In this document: positions 1 to 7,337 of the stretch, one piece after another | Position numbering within the stretch: the first letter of the stretch is position 1 | How the letters are laid out: every line of letters begins with the position of its first letter | Source of the DNA: an uncultured Monoglobus sp. | GTDB lineage: Bacteria > Bacillota > Clostridia > Monoglobales > Monoglobaceae | Direction of reading: 5' to 3' | Length of the DNA: 60,430 nucleotides | NCBI GenBank assembly: GCA_947585115.1 | Contig: CANPWW010000005.1 | Coordinates: 1 to 60,430, forward strand | Notes under the pieces: generated by a model | Database searches by the model: none | Told to the model about the DNA's origin: nothing | Seen by the model: the letters and a program-made list of their open reading frames with translations, nothing else | Program-made: the position numbers and the translations under genes

Positions 1-95
1 CAAGCTCACTGAATTTCTGCACTTTTTCCTTGCTTTGATCAATGTTACAACTTTGTTAATAAATTAGATTGACGTGTATATAGACATCTTAGGTC

Positions 96-124
96 TTGAC
101 AAGGCATCGTTAATGTGTTATTAT
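96..124 (+). promoter_or_regulatory. Promoter of the antisense antitoxin RNA
   Basis: TTGACA at 96-101 and TATTAT at 119-124 are separated by exactly 17 bases, a near-consensus vegetative sigma factor promoter. Transcription would start near 131, just where the hairpin at 136-158 begins, and would run against the 3' part of the toxin transcript. Confidence 0.75.
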
Positions 125-125
125 A

Positions 126-158
126 CAAATAAAAAGAGAGGTCGCAAAGCAACCTCTC
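126..158 (-). terminator. Terminator of the toxin mRNA
   Basis: On the minus strand GAGAGGT (152-158 read in reverse) pairs with ACCTCTC (136-142), extended by a GC/GC pair after one mismatch, and is followed by TTTTTATTTG. This is a standard intrinsic terminator about 100 bases beyond the toxin stop codon. On the plus strand the same sequence forms a 5' hairpin of the antisense RNA. Confidence 0.7.
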
Positions 159-268
159 GAAATGTGGAAACCAAGACGGTTGCCACGGTTGATAGTCACA
201 TTTTTGCAGTGATTTTATCACTACACATCGTGAGCCATCTGCTGGTGACAGACGGCTCACTTTTTCTT
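131..268 (+). ncRNA. Antisense RNA antitoxin of a type I toxin-antitoxin locus
   Basis: A plus-strand RNA of about 138 nt is predicted from its own promoter (96-124) to a strong terminator: GTGAGCC-TCTG (230-240) pairs with CAGA-GGCTCAC (248-260), followed by TTTTTCTTA (261-269). It contains no credible coding sequence. It is fully complementary to the 3' untranslated part and the last codons of the toxin mRNA on the opposite strand. This 3'-overlap arrangement is that of known Bacillota type I systems such as txpA/RatA and bsrG/SR4 (established knowledge). The RNA itself is inferred from promoter and terminator, not observed. Confidence 0.68.
230..268 (+). terminator. Terminator of the antisense RNA
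   Basis: An 11-base-pair stem with one mismatch (230-240 with 250-260) closed by a short loop is followed directly by TTTTTCTTA. It sits across the 3' end of the toxin gene, so the two transcripts share this hairpin in opposite senses. Confidence 0.75.
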
Positions 269-349
269 ATTGGAGTTTATGTAGAAAACTATTGTCAGAA
301 TAACTCCGGCAATGCTGCACACACTTCCAATCAAGGTCAAAGTGTTCAT
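257..349 (-). CDS. Small hydrophobic type I toxin (putative holin-like toxin), 30 aa
   Basis: This reading frame is 30 codons long, starts ATG at 349 and stops TGA at 257-259. The start is preceded by AAAGGGGG seven bases upstream, a strong ribosome site. The product has a two-residue polar start, one continuous hydrophobic segment (roughly residues 4-24, LIGSVCSIAGVILTIVF), then a basic tail NSNKKK. Short length, a single membrane span and a lysine tail are the hallmarks of type I toxins of the Fst/TxpA/Hol_Tox kind that depolarise the membrane (established knowledge). Its own promoter lies at 505-534, its terminator at 126-158, and an antisense RNA overlaps its 3' end. I do not assign it to one named family. 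It could alternatively be a harmless small membrane peptide, but the promoter/terminator architecture argues for toxin-antitoxin. Confidence 0.7.
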   Translation of the reverse strand: MNTLTLIGSVCSIAGVILTIVFYINSNKKK

Positions 350-504
350 GTATCAACCCCCTTTCGAGAATATTTCCCGTCAAGAGCTGTACATTCGCCT
401 CCATTCCGCTCATGCGGGATGCCAAGGCAACCTTCTTTTGACCGCCATACCGTTTACAAAGGAGATAAAAACTCAACTGTATCACGGCGGTTTCCACGGT
501 CCGT

Positions 505-534
505 ATTATAACATAAAACGACACATGGTGTCAA
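505..534 (-). promoter_or_regulatory. Promoter of the type I toxin mRNA
   Basis: On the minus strand TTGACA (529-534) and TATAAT (505-510), both perfect consensus hexamers, are 18 bases apart. The start would be near 498, giving a toxin mRNA with a leader of about 150 nt. The leader carries CTCCTTT (minus strand of 457-464), complementary to the toxin ribosome site AAAGGGGG (minus strand of 357-364). Confidence 0.75.
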
Positions 535-547
535 GAACATCAAAAAT

Positions 548-575
548 AGGGGCAATAAGTATGCCCTTATTTTTA
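548..575. terminator. Short bidirectional terminator hairpin
   Basis: AGGGGCA (548-554) pairs with TGCCCTT (562-568) around a 7-base loop and is flanked by TTATTTTTA on the plus side and by ATTTTT on the minus side. It insulates the toxin-antitoxin locus from the promoter of the next gene. Confidence 0.5.
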
Positions 576-598
576 TACATTTATCCATAAAACCGCAC

Positions 599-627
599 TT
601 GAAAGTGGGGGATTATTGTGGTATAAT
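599..627 (+). promoter_or_regulatory. Promoter of the SLH phosphodiester glycosidase gene
   Basis: TTGAAA (599-604) and TATAAT (622-627) are separated by 17 bases, 33 bases upstream of the chosen ATG at 660. Confidence 0.65.
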
Positions 628-659
628 AAACTGATTACTGAAAACAAGGACAGGTGAAT

Positions 660-3242
660 ATGAAAAATTTTAATCTTAAAAAATTCGCGAAAAGGCTGAC
701 GGCGGCGGTTTCGGCGGCCGTGCTGCTTATGCCCGCATCCGCTTTTGCCTCATCGATCCTGGGCGAGCAGACCTCCCACTCCGAGCTTGAGTACGCACAG
801 GGCACGGTTTACAACAAAAACACGTTTATGAGCTCGTCGGTTGGTCAGCAGACCGAGAACTTTTTTTCGTACCTGCCGAACCCCGACGTGCTGCCGATCA
901 TCTCAAACGGCAGTCAGGTGTTCGGCAAGCGCACCGTGCTGGAGGCGAATCAATATCTGAACAACCTGGGCGTGTTCGCCGCCATGGGCATGAACGCCGA
1001 CTTTTTCTCGTTCACTACCGGAGTGCCGATGAGCGACACCATCACGGACGGCGAGGTGCTGACCTGCGACAGCGACGAGCTGATCGGCCTCGGATTTAAC
1101 GCCGACGGCACCGCCTTTGTGACGCCGCTCAAGATCGCGATAACCGCGCAGCGGGCGGACGGCTCGACGTTCGGGATAGAGGCGCTGAACAAATTCCGCC
1201 AGCCCTATATCATGTACTTATACACCGACGATTTCGGCTCAGAGACAGGCTGCTCCGGAACGGGAACCAACATCGTTCTCGGCGATGTCTCGGGCGGATT
1301 CATGTTCGGACAGCCCGTCACGGCCACGGTCGAGTCGGTCTTTGAGGCCGACGGCTCGGTCGAGATCCCCGAGGGCAAGTTGCTGCTCAGCGTGGACAAC
1401 ACCGCCGCGGACGAGGTAAAGGCCAGGATCGCGGGCATAGCCCCGGGAGAGAAGATAACCTTCACGGCGGCCGAGACGACGGGCGATCAGCGCTGGCAGA
1501 ACGCGGTATACGGCACGGGCTGTCTCGGCGGGTCGCTGATTCGGAACGGGCAGCTCGACTTCACGGACGACATTGCGGCGCCCAGAAGCGCTGTGGGCAT
1601 CCGCGCCGACGGCTCGATAATATTCTACACCATCGACGGCAGACAGCAGGGCTACAGCTACGGAGTGCGCAAGGAAACGCTTGCCAACCGTCTGCTGGAG
1701 CTGGGCTGCGTCGACGCGGTGAACCTGGACGGCGGCGGCAGCACACAGCTGGCGGGAACGCTGCCCGAGACGACCGATTTCACGGTGCTGAACAGCCCGT
1801 CGGAATCCCTCAGGCGCTGCGCCAACTTTATATTTTTGAAAAAGACCAACGCCCCCGACGGCGTGCCTTATAAGCTGCTGGTCTACCCGTGGGGCGACTA
1901 TATTCTCTCCGGCTGCTCAACGGCGGTATGGGTAGCGGCGATCGACAGCTCATACGGCAGAGCGAACATAAACGAGCCGGTGGCGTACACCGTCACGAGC
2001 GGCGACGCGGACATAAACCAAGACGGATACGTGACCGTCCGCGGCGACGGCGAGATATACATCGACGCCGCTTCGGGCGCTGCCCGTGGCTCCACCATGC
2101 TGCGCTCGGTCACCACTCCCGACACGGTCACCATACGCCGGGAGGACGGAGCCGAGCCGCTGACCGAGCTGTCTCTGCTACCCGGAGAGACGGTTGACCT
2201 GGCGGCCGACTGCACCTACGCGGGCGCGGCCGTGACCGACGCGGACGAGGCCTACGCATGGGCCCTCAGCGACCCGTCTATCGGCTCGATCTCGCCGAGC
2301 GGAGTTCTGACCGCGGGCGACGTTCCGGCCGAGGGCACAATTACGGCCAAAGCCGGAGGCGCGAGCGGCGTTATAAAGGTCCGCGTGTCGTATGACAACG
2401 CGCCGCCTCCGAAGGAAGGCGACTATCCGATAATCACCGACGGCCTGAGCGGCAACATGTATATCGCCGAGTTCGACAACTGCCACGGCGACCTCAAAGC
2501 GGAGAATATCACGCTCGCCTATGACGGAAAGCCGATCGACTTCAGCTTCTATGAGGCGGACGACAGGCTCGAGTGCCGCCTGCCCAACGGCGAGGACCTA
2601 AAGCCGCACCTGATCCGTGCGTCCGTGACAGACGCCGCCGGGTTCAGCGCCTTTAAGCTGTCTCTTATCGGCGGCGATATCGAGGCGCTTGAAAACATAT
2701 ACGACGACACCGAAAGCCACTGGGCAAAGGACTATGTTTCCTACATGACGGAGCGCAAGGTGGTCTCGGGCTACAGCGAGGACGGCAAAACGCTGTTTAA
2801 GCCCGACAACAACATGACGCGCGCCGAGTTCGCCTGCATGATCGCCAACTATCTGGGAATAAATCCCTCGGACTACAGCGGAGCGCAGCCGCCCTATGAC
2901 GATATAGACGACATCCCCGCGTGGGCGATAAATCAGGTCAAGGCGCTCTACAGCCTCGGCATAATGCGTGGACAGCAGAACGGCGACAGGACCGAGTTTT
3001 CTCCAAACGGCAGGATACGGCGCTGCGAGTTTTCGGTCGCGGCGGCAAGGCTGCTGCCCGAGGGGCTCTACCGCGGAGAAATAATCGCCGCGGACGAAAA
3101 CGACGTGCCCGACTGGGCGAAGGACGAGACGGCTCTGCTGCTGACTCACGGCATAATGAACGGCTATACCGACGGCACTCTGAAACCCGAAAACAACGTG
3201 ACGAGAGCCGAAGCGGTGAAGATTCTTTTCAACATAGGCTGA
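660..3242 (+). CDS. S-layer-anchored phosphodiester glycosidase family protein
   Basis: The product is about 860 residues. Start ATG 660 is chosen because AAGGA lies 9 bases upstream; GTG 654 is too close to it. A signal peptide ends near ASAFA-S (about residue 32). Residues about 95-395 match the phosphodiester glycosidase (NAGPA, uncovering enzyme-like) family: an APRSAVGI segment and the hallmark VNLDGGGSTQL near residue 356. Two Ig-like or beta-rich regions follow (about 400-680). Three SLH repeats close the protein (about 685-860), with HWAKDYVSYM, PAWAINQVKALYSLGIM and NVTRAEAVKILF cores. SLH domains bind pyruvylated cell-wall polymer, so the enzyme should sit on the outer surface. Family members remove sugars linked through phosphodiesters in peptidoglycan or teichoic acid; the exact substrate here is unknown. 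The subtilisin gene follows after 34 bases and may be co-transcribed. Confidence 0.85.
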   Translation: MKNFNLKKFAKRLTAAVSAAVLLMPASAFASSILGEQTSHSELEYAQGTVYNKNTFMSSSVGQQTENFFSYLPNPDVLPIISNGSQVFGKRTVLEANQYLNNLGVFAAMGMNADFFSFTTGVPMSDTITDGEVLTCDSDELIGLGFNADGTAFVTPLKIAITAQRADGSTFGIEALNKFRQPYIMYLYTDDFGSETGCSGTGTNIVLGDVSGGFMFGQPVTATVESVFEADGSVEIPEGKLLLSVDNTAADEVKARIAGIAPGEKITFTAAETTGDQRWQNAVYGTGCLGGSLIRNGQLDFTDDIAAPRSAVGIRADGSIIFYTIDGRQQGYSYGVRKETLANRLLELGCVDAVNLDGGGSTQLAGTLPETTDFTVLNSPSESLRRCANFIFLKKTNAPDGVPYKLLVYPWGDYILSGCSTAVWVAAIDSSYGRANINEPVAYTVTSGDADINQDGYVTVRGDGEIYIDAASGAARGSTMLRSVTTPDTVTIRREDGAEPLTELSLLPGETVDLAADCTYAGAAVTDADEAYAWALSDPSIGSISPSGVLTAGDVPAEGTITAKAGGASGVIKVRVSYDNAPPPKEGDYPIITDGLSGNMYIAEFDNCHGDLKAENITLAYDGKPIDFSFYEADDRLECRLPNGEDLKPHLIRASVTDAAGFSAFKLSLIGGDIEALENIYDDTESHWAKDYVSYMTERKVVSGYSEDGKTLFKPDNNMTRAEFACMIANYLGINPSDYSGAQPPYDDIDDIPAWAINQVKALYSLGIMRGQQNGDRTEFSPNGRIRRCEFSVAAARLLPEGLYRGEIIAADENDVPDWAKDETALLLTHGIMNGYTDGTLKPENNVTRAEAVKILFNIG

Positions 3243-3276
3243 TCAACGATTTAACTTAAACGGAGTGATTATTATT

Positions 3277-4659
3277 ATGAAATTCCGAAAAACCATATGC
3301 GCGGCGTTTGCGGCATTTATGCTCGCGGTCTCCGCTCCCGCTTCCGCCGAGCCGATATACGGAGACGGCATTGTTACCATACCCGATGAAGAGCTGGAGT
3401 TTGGCGAGATCGCGCTGCCCGACCCGATAACGGCGGCGGCCGAAACCTTCCCCAACGACCCCGAATATTCAAAGCAATGGAACACGCTGATGGTGCGCCC
3501 CGAAAAAGTGTACTCAAATCACGCTTTCGGAAAGCGCGTGAAGATCGCGGTGGTCGACAGCGGCAGCCCCTCAAAGCACCCCGACATCGGCGGCAACATT
3601 GCCGTCGAGGCCGACTTTACCAAAAACAAGGTCGGACTTTATGACAGCTACGGACACTGCACATTTATCTCGGGCATAATCGGAGCCGACACCAACAACG
3701 GCGTCGGCATCGCCGGAGTTCTGCCCGAGGTCTCGATATACTCCCTGCGCGGTCTTGAGGGCAGGACAGGCTACATATCCGACATCGCAAACGCCGTGAC
3801 CGCCGCTGTGGACACCTACGGCTGCGACGTTATAAACCTTAGCCTCACCACACCCTCCGACTTCGCGAGTCTGCGCGGCGCTATCACTCACGCGGTCGAA
3901 AGCGGCGCGATAGTGGTCGCGGCCAGCGGCAACAAATCGGGCTCAAACAAGGGCACCGAGCTGCTGTATCCCGCGGCGTACGATGGGGTTATCGGCGTGG
4001 GCGCGATAGACAAAGACAAAAAACGCGGCTCGTTCAGCCACTACAACTCGTCGGTGGACGCCTGCGCGCCCGGCGTTGACGTTTACAGCACGGTGATATC
4101 GGGCGGGTACAACACGGGACGCGGCACCTCCTACGCCGCGCCGTATGTGGCGGCGGCCGCGGCCGTTGCGAAATACTATCGGCCCGATATCGACAGCGCG
4201 GGATTTATGGACCTGCTCTCAAAGACCTGCGATCCTCTCGGAGGCGCGGCGCAGGGCGAGCGCAACGACGAGTACGGCTACGGCATGGTCGATTTCCAAA
4301 ATATCGTTGAATACTTGGAGCCGATCGAAAGTCCCGAGCCTAGCGAGAGCCCCGAACCGAGCGCGCCGCCCGAGCCCGATACGCCCGCGGCTCTCGAAAA
4401 CGTGAATATCAGCAAAACCGAAAACGGCGCCGAGGTATCATTCACCGTGACGAACAACAGCGAAAACGCGATATTCGGCGACCTGTACATCTGCGCCTAT
4501 GACGCTTCGGGGGCCCTGCGCTCCACCGAGATCATAAACGACGTTGAACTTGAACCGAGCGCCTCCAAGGATTTTTCACAGCCCGTCAATACCCCAAGCG
4601 CCGCGGACAATATCAAAATATTCTACTGGACCGACAACCTGATACCGCTTACAACGTAG
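3277..4659 (+). CDS. Secreted subtilisin-like serine protease (S8)
   Basis: The protein is 460 residues from ATG 3277 (ACGGAG 11 bases upstream; a GTG at 3265 overlaps the ribosome site). The signal peptide ends at PASA-EP. The catalytic triad is visible: Asp in AVVDSGS (about 94), His in YGHCTFISG (about 127) and Ser in GRGTSYAAPY (about 285), with the oxyanion Asn in AASGNK (about 219). After the catalytic domain comes a short Pro/Glu/Ser linker (EPIESPEPSESPEPS...) and an 85-residue C-terminal beta domain ending IKIFYWTDNLIPL. That last domain resembles the one ending the BspA-like protein at 17.2 kb (IKVMLWSDTDSIKPL). No SLH is present. Role inferred: processing or turnover of surface proteins. 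The stop codon TAG lies inside the AACGTAGTGATTAG tract of a repeat element. Confidence 0.88.
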   Translation: MKFRKTICAAFAAFMLAVSAPASAEPIYGDGIVTIPDEELEFGEIALPDPITAAAETFPNDPEYSKQWNTLMVRPEKVYSNHAFGKRVKIAVVDSGSPSKHPDIGGNIAVEADFTKNKVGLYDSYGHCTFISGIIGADTNNGVGIAGVLPEVSIYSLRGLEGRTGYISDIANAVTAAVDTYGCDVINLSLTTPSDFASLRGAITHAVESGAIVVAASGNKSGSNKGTELLYPAAYDGVIGVGAIDKDKKRGSFSHYNSSVDACAPGVDVYSTVISGGYNTGRGTSYAAPYVAAAAAVAKYYRPDIDSAGFMDLLSKTCDPLGGAAQGERNDEYGYGMVDFQNIVEYLEPIESPEPSESPEPSAPPEPDTPAALENVNISKTENGAEVSFTVTNNSENAIFGDLYICAYDASGALRSTEIINDVELEPSASKDFSQPVNTPSAADNIKIFYWTDNLIPLTT

Positions 4660-4826
4660 TGATTAGCGATTAGTGAATAGCGATTAGGATTCCCCCCCTC
4701 AGTCGGTATGCCCGACAGCTCCCCCAAGGGGGCGCCTAATATTTGCCTCCTCCAGGGAGGAGGCGGAAAGACGGAGGTGGGAACGTAGCGATTAGTGATT
4801 AGTGAATAGTGATTAGTTGAGGCGGC
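4649..4826. repeat. Composite intergenic repeat, copy 1 (AGYGATTAG tracts plus C-rich palindromes)
   Basis: The element begins AACGTAGTGATTAGCGATTAG, continues with a C-rich section (CCCCCCTCAGTCGG, hairpin GTCGG/CCGAC, then CCCCCAAGGGGG), a palindrome CCTCCTCC-AGGGAGGAGG, GACGGAGGTGGGAACGTAG, and ends in another AGTGATTAGTGAATAGTGATTAG tract. Copies or parts occur at 16.7, 27.7, 22.6, 18.8 and 41.9 kb. Its first bases supply the stop codon of the subtilisin gene. It has no coding potential. Confidence 0.75.
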
Positions 4827-4890
4827 AACCTACCGCCCATTTGCCTTCACTGCGAAAGATGCAACAAAAAACCTTTTTTGAATAAAATTC

Positions 4891-4922
4891 AATCACCCTT
4901 AATAATAATATTAGGGGTGATT
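4891..4922 (+). promoter_or_regulatory. Hairpin that covers the ribosome site of the deacetylase gene
   Basis: AATCACCCTTAAT (4891-4903) pairs along its full 13 bases with ATTAGGGGTGATT (4910-4922), leaving a 6-base loop. The second arm contains AGGGGTGA, the only ribosome site for ATG 4927, and is followed by TTTTTC. It could act as a translation-blocking hairpin, a heat-sensitive switch or a leaky intrinsic terminator. Confidence 0.55.
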
Positions 4923-4926
4923 TTTC

Positions 4927-5817
4927 ATGTATGTTATCAAACTCAGAACTCTTATAATCTACGCGCTCGCGTTTGTTATCTCGATCGCGCTGGGCGCGTT
5001 CGGCTTCCGCATGATCGCCGCCAAAGAGGCAAAGCCCGCGGCCGCGGAGGGCGGCTCGGTCAAGCTGCCCATCCTGATGTACCACGGCCTGACCGAGAAC
5101 CAAAGCAAGGTGAACGCCTACGTTATACCCGTGAGCGGTTTTGAGAGCGACCTCAAATATATGCGCGATAACGGCTACACCGCCGTTTTTATGAGCGACG
5201 TTATAAACTACGTCGAGGGCGGCGGCGAACTGCCCGAAAAGCCTGTCGTTATCACGTTCGACGACGGGTTCGAGAACAACTGCGAGTACGGCCTGCCCCT
5301 ATTTGAAAAGTACGACATGCGCGGTCTTGTGTCGATAGTCGGGAGCTATACCGAGAACTATTCAAAGATCTCGGATGAGAACCCTGAGTACGCCTACCTG
5401 AACTATGACACGATCAACAAAATGAAAGACAGCGGCAGATTCGAGTTCGCCAATCACAGCTATAATATGCACATGCTGCCCGGCATGAAGGGCAACGACA
5501 GCGGACGCAGGGGCGCCGCGAAGCTCAAGGGCGAGAGCGCCGAGAACTACCGCGCCGCCCTGACCGAGGACGCCCAAAAGGCCCAAAATCTGCTTTCGGA
5601 CAACTGCGGAATAACACCTGTGGTCTACACCTATCCCTACGGCGAGATCACACGCTCCGCCGAGGATATACTGCGCGACATGGGCTTTAAGGCGACCCTT
5701 TCGTGCTTTGACAAGCAGAACATAATTACCCGCGGCAACGCCGACTGCCTCCGCTGCCTATGCCGCGCCCTGCGCGACAACAAACGCTCCGCCGCCGAGA
5801 TCCTCGAAAACTATTAG
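4927..5817 (+). CDS. Membrane-anchored polysaccharide deacetylase (NodB domain)
   Basis: The protein has 296 residues. An N-terminal membrane segment (about 7-28) anchors it outside the cell. The NodB fold shows motif 1 TFDDG (110-114, catalytic and metal Asp), motif 2 HSYNMH (His 177 and 182, metal ligands) and motif 3 TYPYGE (about 235). It begins with LPILMYHGL, typical of YheN/PgdA-like enzymes that remove acetyl groups from peptidoglycan or other cell-surface sugars. The substrate is not predictable. The ribosome site AGGGGTGA is buried in a hairpin. The stop codon overlaps by three bases with the stop of the convergent membrane protein gene. Both metal histidines and both aspartates are present, so it should be active. 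Confidence 0.87.
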   Translation: MYVIKLRTLIIYALAFVISIALGAFGFRMIAAKEAKPAAAEGGSVKLPILMYHGLTENQSKVNAYVIPVSGFESDLKYMRDNGYTAVFMSDVINYVEGGGELPEKPVVITFDDGFENNCEYGLPLFEKYDMRGLVSIVGSYTENYSKISDENPEYAYLNYDTINKMKDSGRFEFANHSYNMHMLPGMKGNDSGRRGAAKLKGESAENYRAALTEDAQKAQNLLSDNCGITPVVYTYPYGEITRSAEDILRDMGFKATLSCFDKQNIITRGNADCLRCLCRALRDNKRSAAEILENY

Positions 5818-6227
5818 CTCCGCGCTCTCAGGATATAATAGCACACGACGTAGATCACGACAAAGCCGCACAGGCACAGCGCGACAGTCAACCCCGCCTC
5901 GGACATTCCGACAAGCTCCAGCGCCATTATCGCGGCCGCCGCGGCGTATATAAAAATATTGAACGCCAGGCTCACCGCCTTGCCGTAGATCATTCTGTTG
6001 CGCTCGTCTTTTGACTCTATCTCAAGTTTTTTGAGCTTTTCGGGGTTTGAGATAATAACGCCGTTCCTGATCAGCATCGCCAGTCCGCAGGCGGCGTAGG
6101 CGCAGCCGAAGGATATGAATATATCCGGCATGTATCCCAAGATCCGCAACACTATGAACGCCGCGCCCAAGGCGACAAGCGCCGCATAGTATATCATGTT
6201 TATCTTCATCTTTTTCTTAAAATCCAT
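5814..6227 (-). CDS. Four-helix membrane protein coupled to an HTH regulator
   Basis: The product has 137 residues with four hydrophobic segments in two pairs: about 11-30, 35-53, 83-103 and 110-130. The pairs are separated by a charged cytoplasmic loop (SNPEKLKKLEIESKDERNRM). I know no function for it; the same kind of small membrane protein is often found paired with a short XRE regulator in Bacillota. Its ATG overlaps the TAA of the upstream HTH gene (TAATG), so the two are translationally coupled and share the promoter at 6477-6504. It is probably the target or partner of that regulator, for example in envelope stress sensing; this is inference. Confidence 0.7.
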   Translation of the reverse strand: MDFKKKMKINMIYYAALVALGAAFIVLRILGYMPDIFISFGCAYAACGLAMLIRNGVIISNPEKLKKLEIESKDERNRMIYGKAVSLAFNIFIYAAAAAIMALELVGMSEAGLTVALCLCGFVVIYVVCYYILRARS

Positions 6228-6430
6228 TATTGATCCTCCTCATCAAAAATAAATATGCTTTCAATGCTCTCGCCGAAAAACACGGCGATCCTGTGAGCCA
6301 GCGGCAGCGACGCGCAGTAGGTCCCTTTCTCGATAGCGATCACTGTCTGCCGCGTGACGCTCAGCGCGCCCGCCAGCTCGTCCTGGGTCAGCCCCATTGC
6401 CCGTCTGAGCTCTCTTATCCTGTTTTTCAG
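6227..6430 (-). CDS. XRE-family HTH transcriptional regulator with a probable CTG start
   Basis: The protein is 67 residues, one helix-turn-helix domain (LTQDELAGALSVTRQTVIAIEKG) with a short acidic tail, matching the compact family that begins MKNRIKELR. No ATG, GTG or TTG in frame lies between the predicted transcription start (about 6470) and this point. AAAGGAGG sits 8 bases before CTG 6430, which is followed by AAA AAC AGG ATA, exactly the expected family start. I therefore take CTG as start. A longer frame reaching 6496 would begin within the promoter. Two inverted repeats flank the promoter and are likely its own operators. It is coupled to the membrane protein gene downstream. Confidence 0.75.
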   Translation of the reverse strand: MKNRIRELRRAMGLTQDELAGALSVTRQTVIAIEKGTYCASLPLAHRIAVFFGESIESIFIFDEEDQ

Positions 6431-6448
6431 TTTAGCCGCCTCCTTTCC

Positions 6449-6474
6449 AAAATGTAAAACATGCTTTACATTTT
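6449..6474. promoter_or_regulatory. Operator 1, perfect inverted repeat
   Basis: AAAATGTAAA (6449-6458) and TTTACATTTT (6465-6474) are exact reverse complements around a 6-base spacer. The site covers the predicted transcription start of the HTH gene, as expected for autorepression. Confidence 0.65.
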
Positions 6475-6476
6475 CT

Positions 6477-6504
6477 ATTATAACACCATCTCCCAAAATG
6501 TCAA
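6477..6504 (-). promoter_or_regulatory. Promoter of the HTH/membrane-protein pair
   Basis: On the minus strand TTGACA (6499-6504) and TATAAT (6477-6482) are 16 bases apart. The -35 hexamer is part of the second operator arm. Confidence 0.7.
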
Positions 6505-6520
6505 GTATATTTTACATTTT
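6495..6520. promoter_or_regulatory. Operator 2, imperfect copy
   Basis: AAAATGTCAA (6495-6504) and TTTACATTTT (6511-6520) repeat the operator 1 pattern with one mismatch and the same 6-base spacer, 46 bases away centre to centre. It overlaps the -35 element. Confidence 0.6.
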
Positions 6521-6602
6521 TATTTAAAAATTTTGTGATTTGTTATAAAGCGTTATTATTTCATAAATACCCCGATTTTCTGAACCTTTGCGAATGTATG
6601 AG

Positions 6603-6650
6603 ATATAAAAACGCGGCAAGATGATTTTCGGAATCATCCTGCCGTAATTT
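6603..6650. terminator. Strong bidirectional terminator
   Basis: CGGCA-GATGATT (6614-6626) pairs with GAATCATC-TGCCG (6631-6644) around TTCG. The minus strand continues with GTTTTTATATC and the plus strand with TAATTTTAT. It lies 40 bases after the stop of the 6687-7304 gene and ends that minus-strand transcript. Confidence 0.75.
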
Positions 6651-6686
6651 TATCGCTATGTTCTTAATTCATGATCATAGTCATAC

Positions 6687-7304
6687 TTATTGAACATCAT
6701 AAACGGCACCGAAATGTTCATTCATATAAGGAATATCATATTGAACAATTCCCGACTCACTGTAACATAAATCATAATAGCCAATACATACAAGCGAAGC
6801 ATTATCGGATTCAAATCTGGCATAATGGTGCTCTCCGCCCACATCCCAAGATATGTTCAAAGCATACCGTTCAAATATTGAACCGCTGCTCTCGATTCTG
6901 TATCCGGTCATTGTTCCGCCAATACTGTTTATGTAGTTGATCTGCTTTGAAACCTGATGCTTCAGTTTTTGAATATCGGACATGCCTGAATAATCATAGT
7001 TGAAAGTCTCTCCCAGCGTTAGCGTCTCATCGGAATCATCACTTCCGAAACATGAATAGAACTCCCGCAAAGAATAGTCCCACACAATTTCTTCTGCCTT
7101 TAACAGTTTATTAAACTGATTATATCGAGCATATACGCTGGCTCCGGATGCACTGCCAATATTCATTCTCTCGGTTTCATCATCCGTATATATACCGCCG
7201 GTGGCGGTGTATATACGGAAACCCGGCTCCGGATCGGCATATACAACATTGCTTATGCACGTAATTATCGCGAAAACCATAAATACCTTAAAAAACTTTT
7301 TCAT
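6687..7304 (-). CDS. Secreted protein of unknown function
   Basis: The product has 205 residues with a clear signal peptide (MKKFFKVFMVFAIITCISNVVYA) and no other membrane segment. No family is recognised. The body is rich in Tyr, Ser and acidic residues. Base composition is AT-richer than most of the window. It is last in a three-gene minus-strand group after two tandem lipoproteins (33 bases from the 7338 gene) and is followed by a strong terminator, so one transcript from the promoter at 10962-10990 may cover all three. Confidence 0.7.
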   Translation of the reverse strand: MKKFFKVFMVFAIITCISNVVYADPEPGFRIYTATGGIYTDDETERMNIGSASGASVYARYNQFNKLLKAEEIVWDYSLREFYSCFGSDDSDETLTLGETFNYDYSGMSDIQKLKHQVSKQINYINSIGGTMTGYRIESSGSIFERYALNISWDVGGEHHYARFESDNASLVCIGYYDLCYSESGIVQYDIPYMNEHFGAVYDVQ

Positions 7305-7337
7305 GTTTATTCTATCAGCCTTTCTTAATTAATATCA

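Noticed and set aside
74-590. Several overlapping frames of 60-145 codons on both strands
   Set aside because: They run through the promoters, terminators and antisense RNA of the toxin-antitoxin locus, lack ribosome sites and show no protein-like composition.
4660-4826. CRISPR array
   Set aside because: The AGYGATTAG units are short and nearly contiguous, without spacers of even length, and no cas genes are present.
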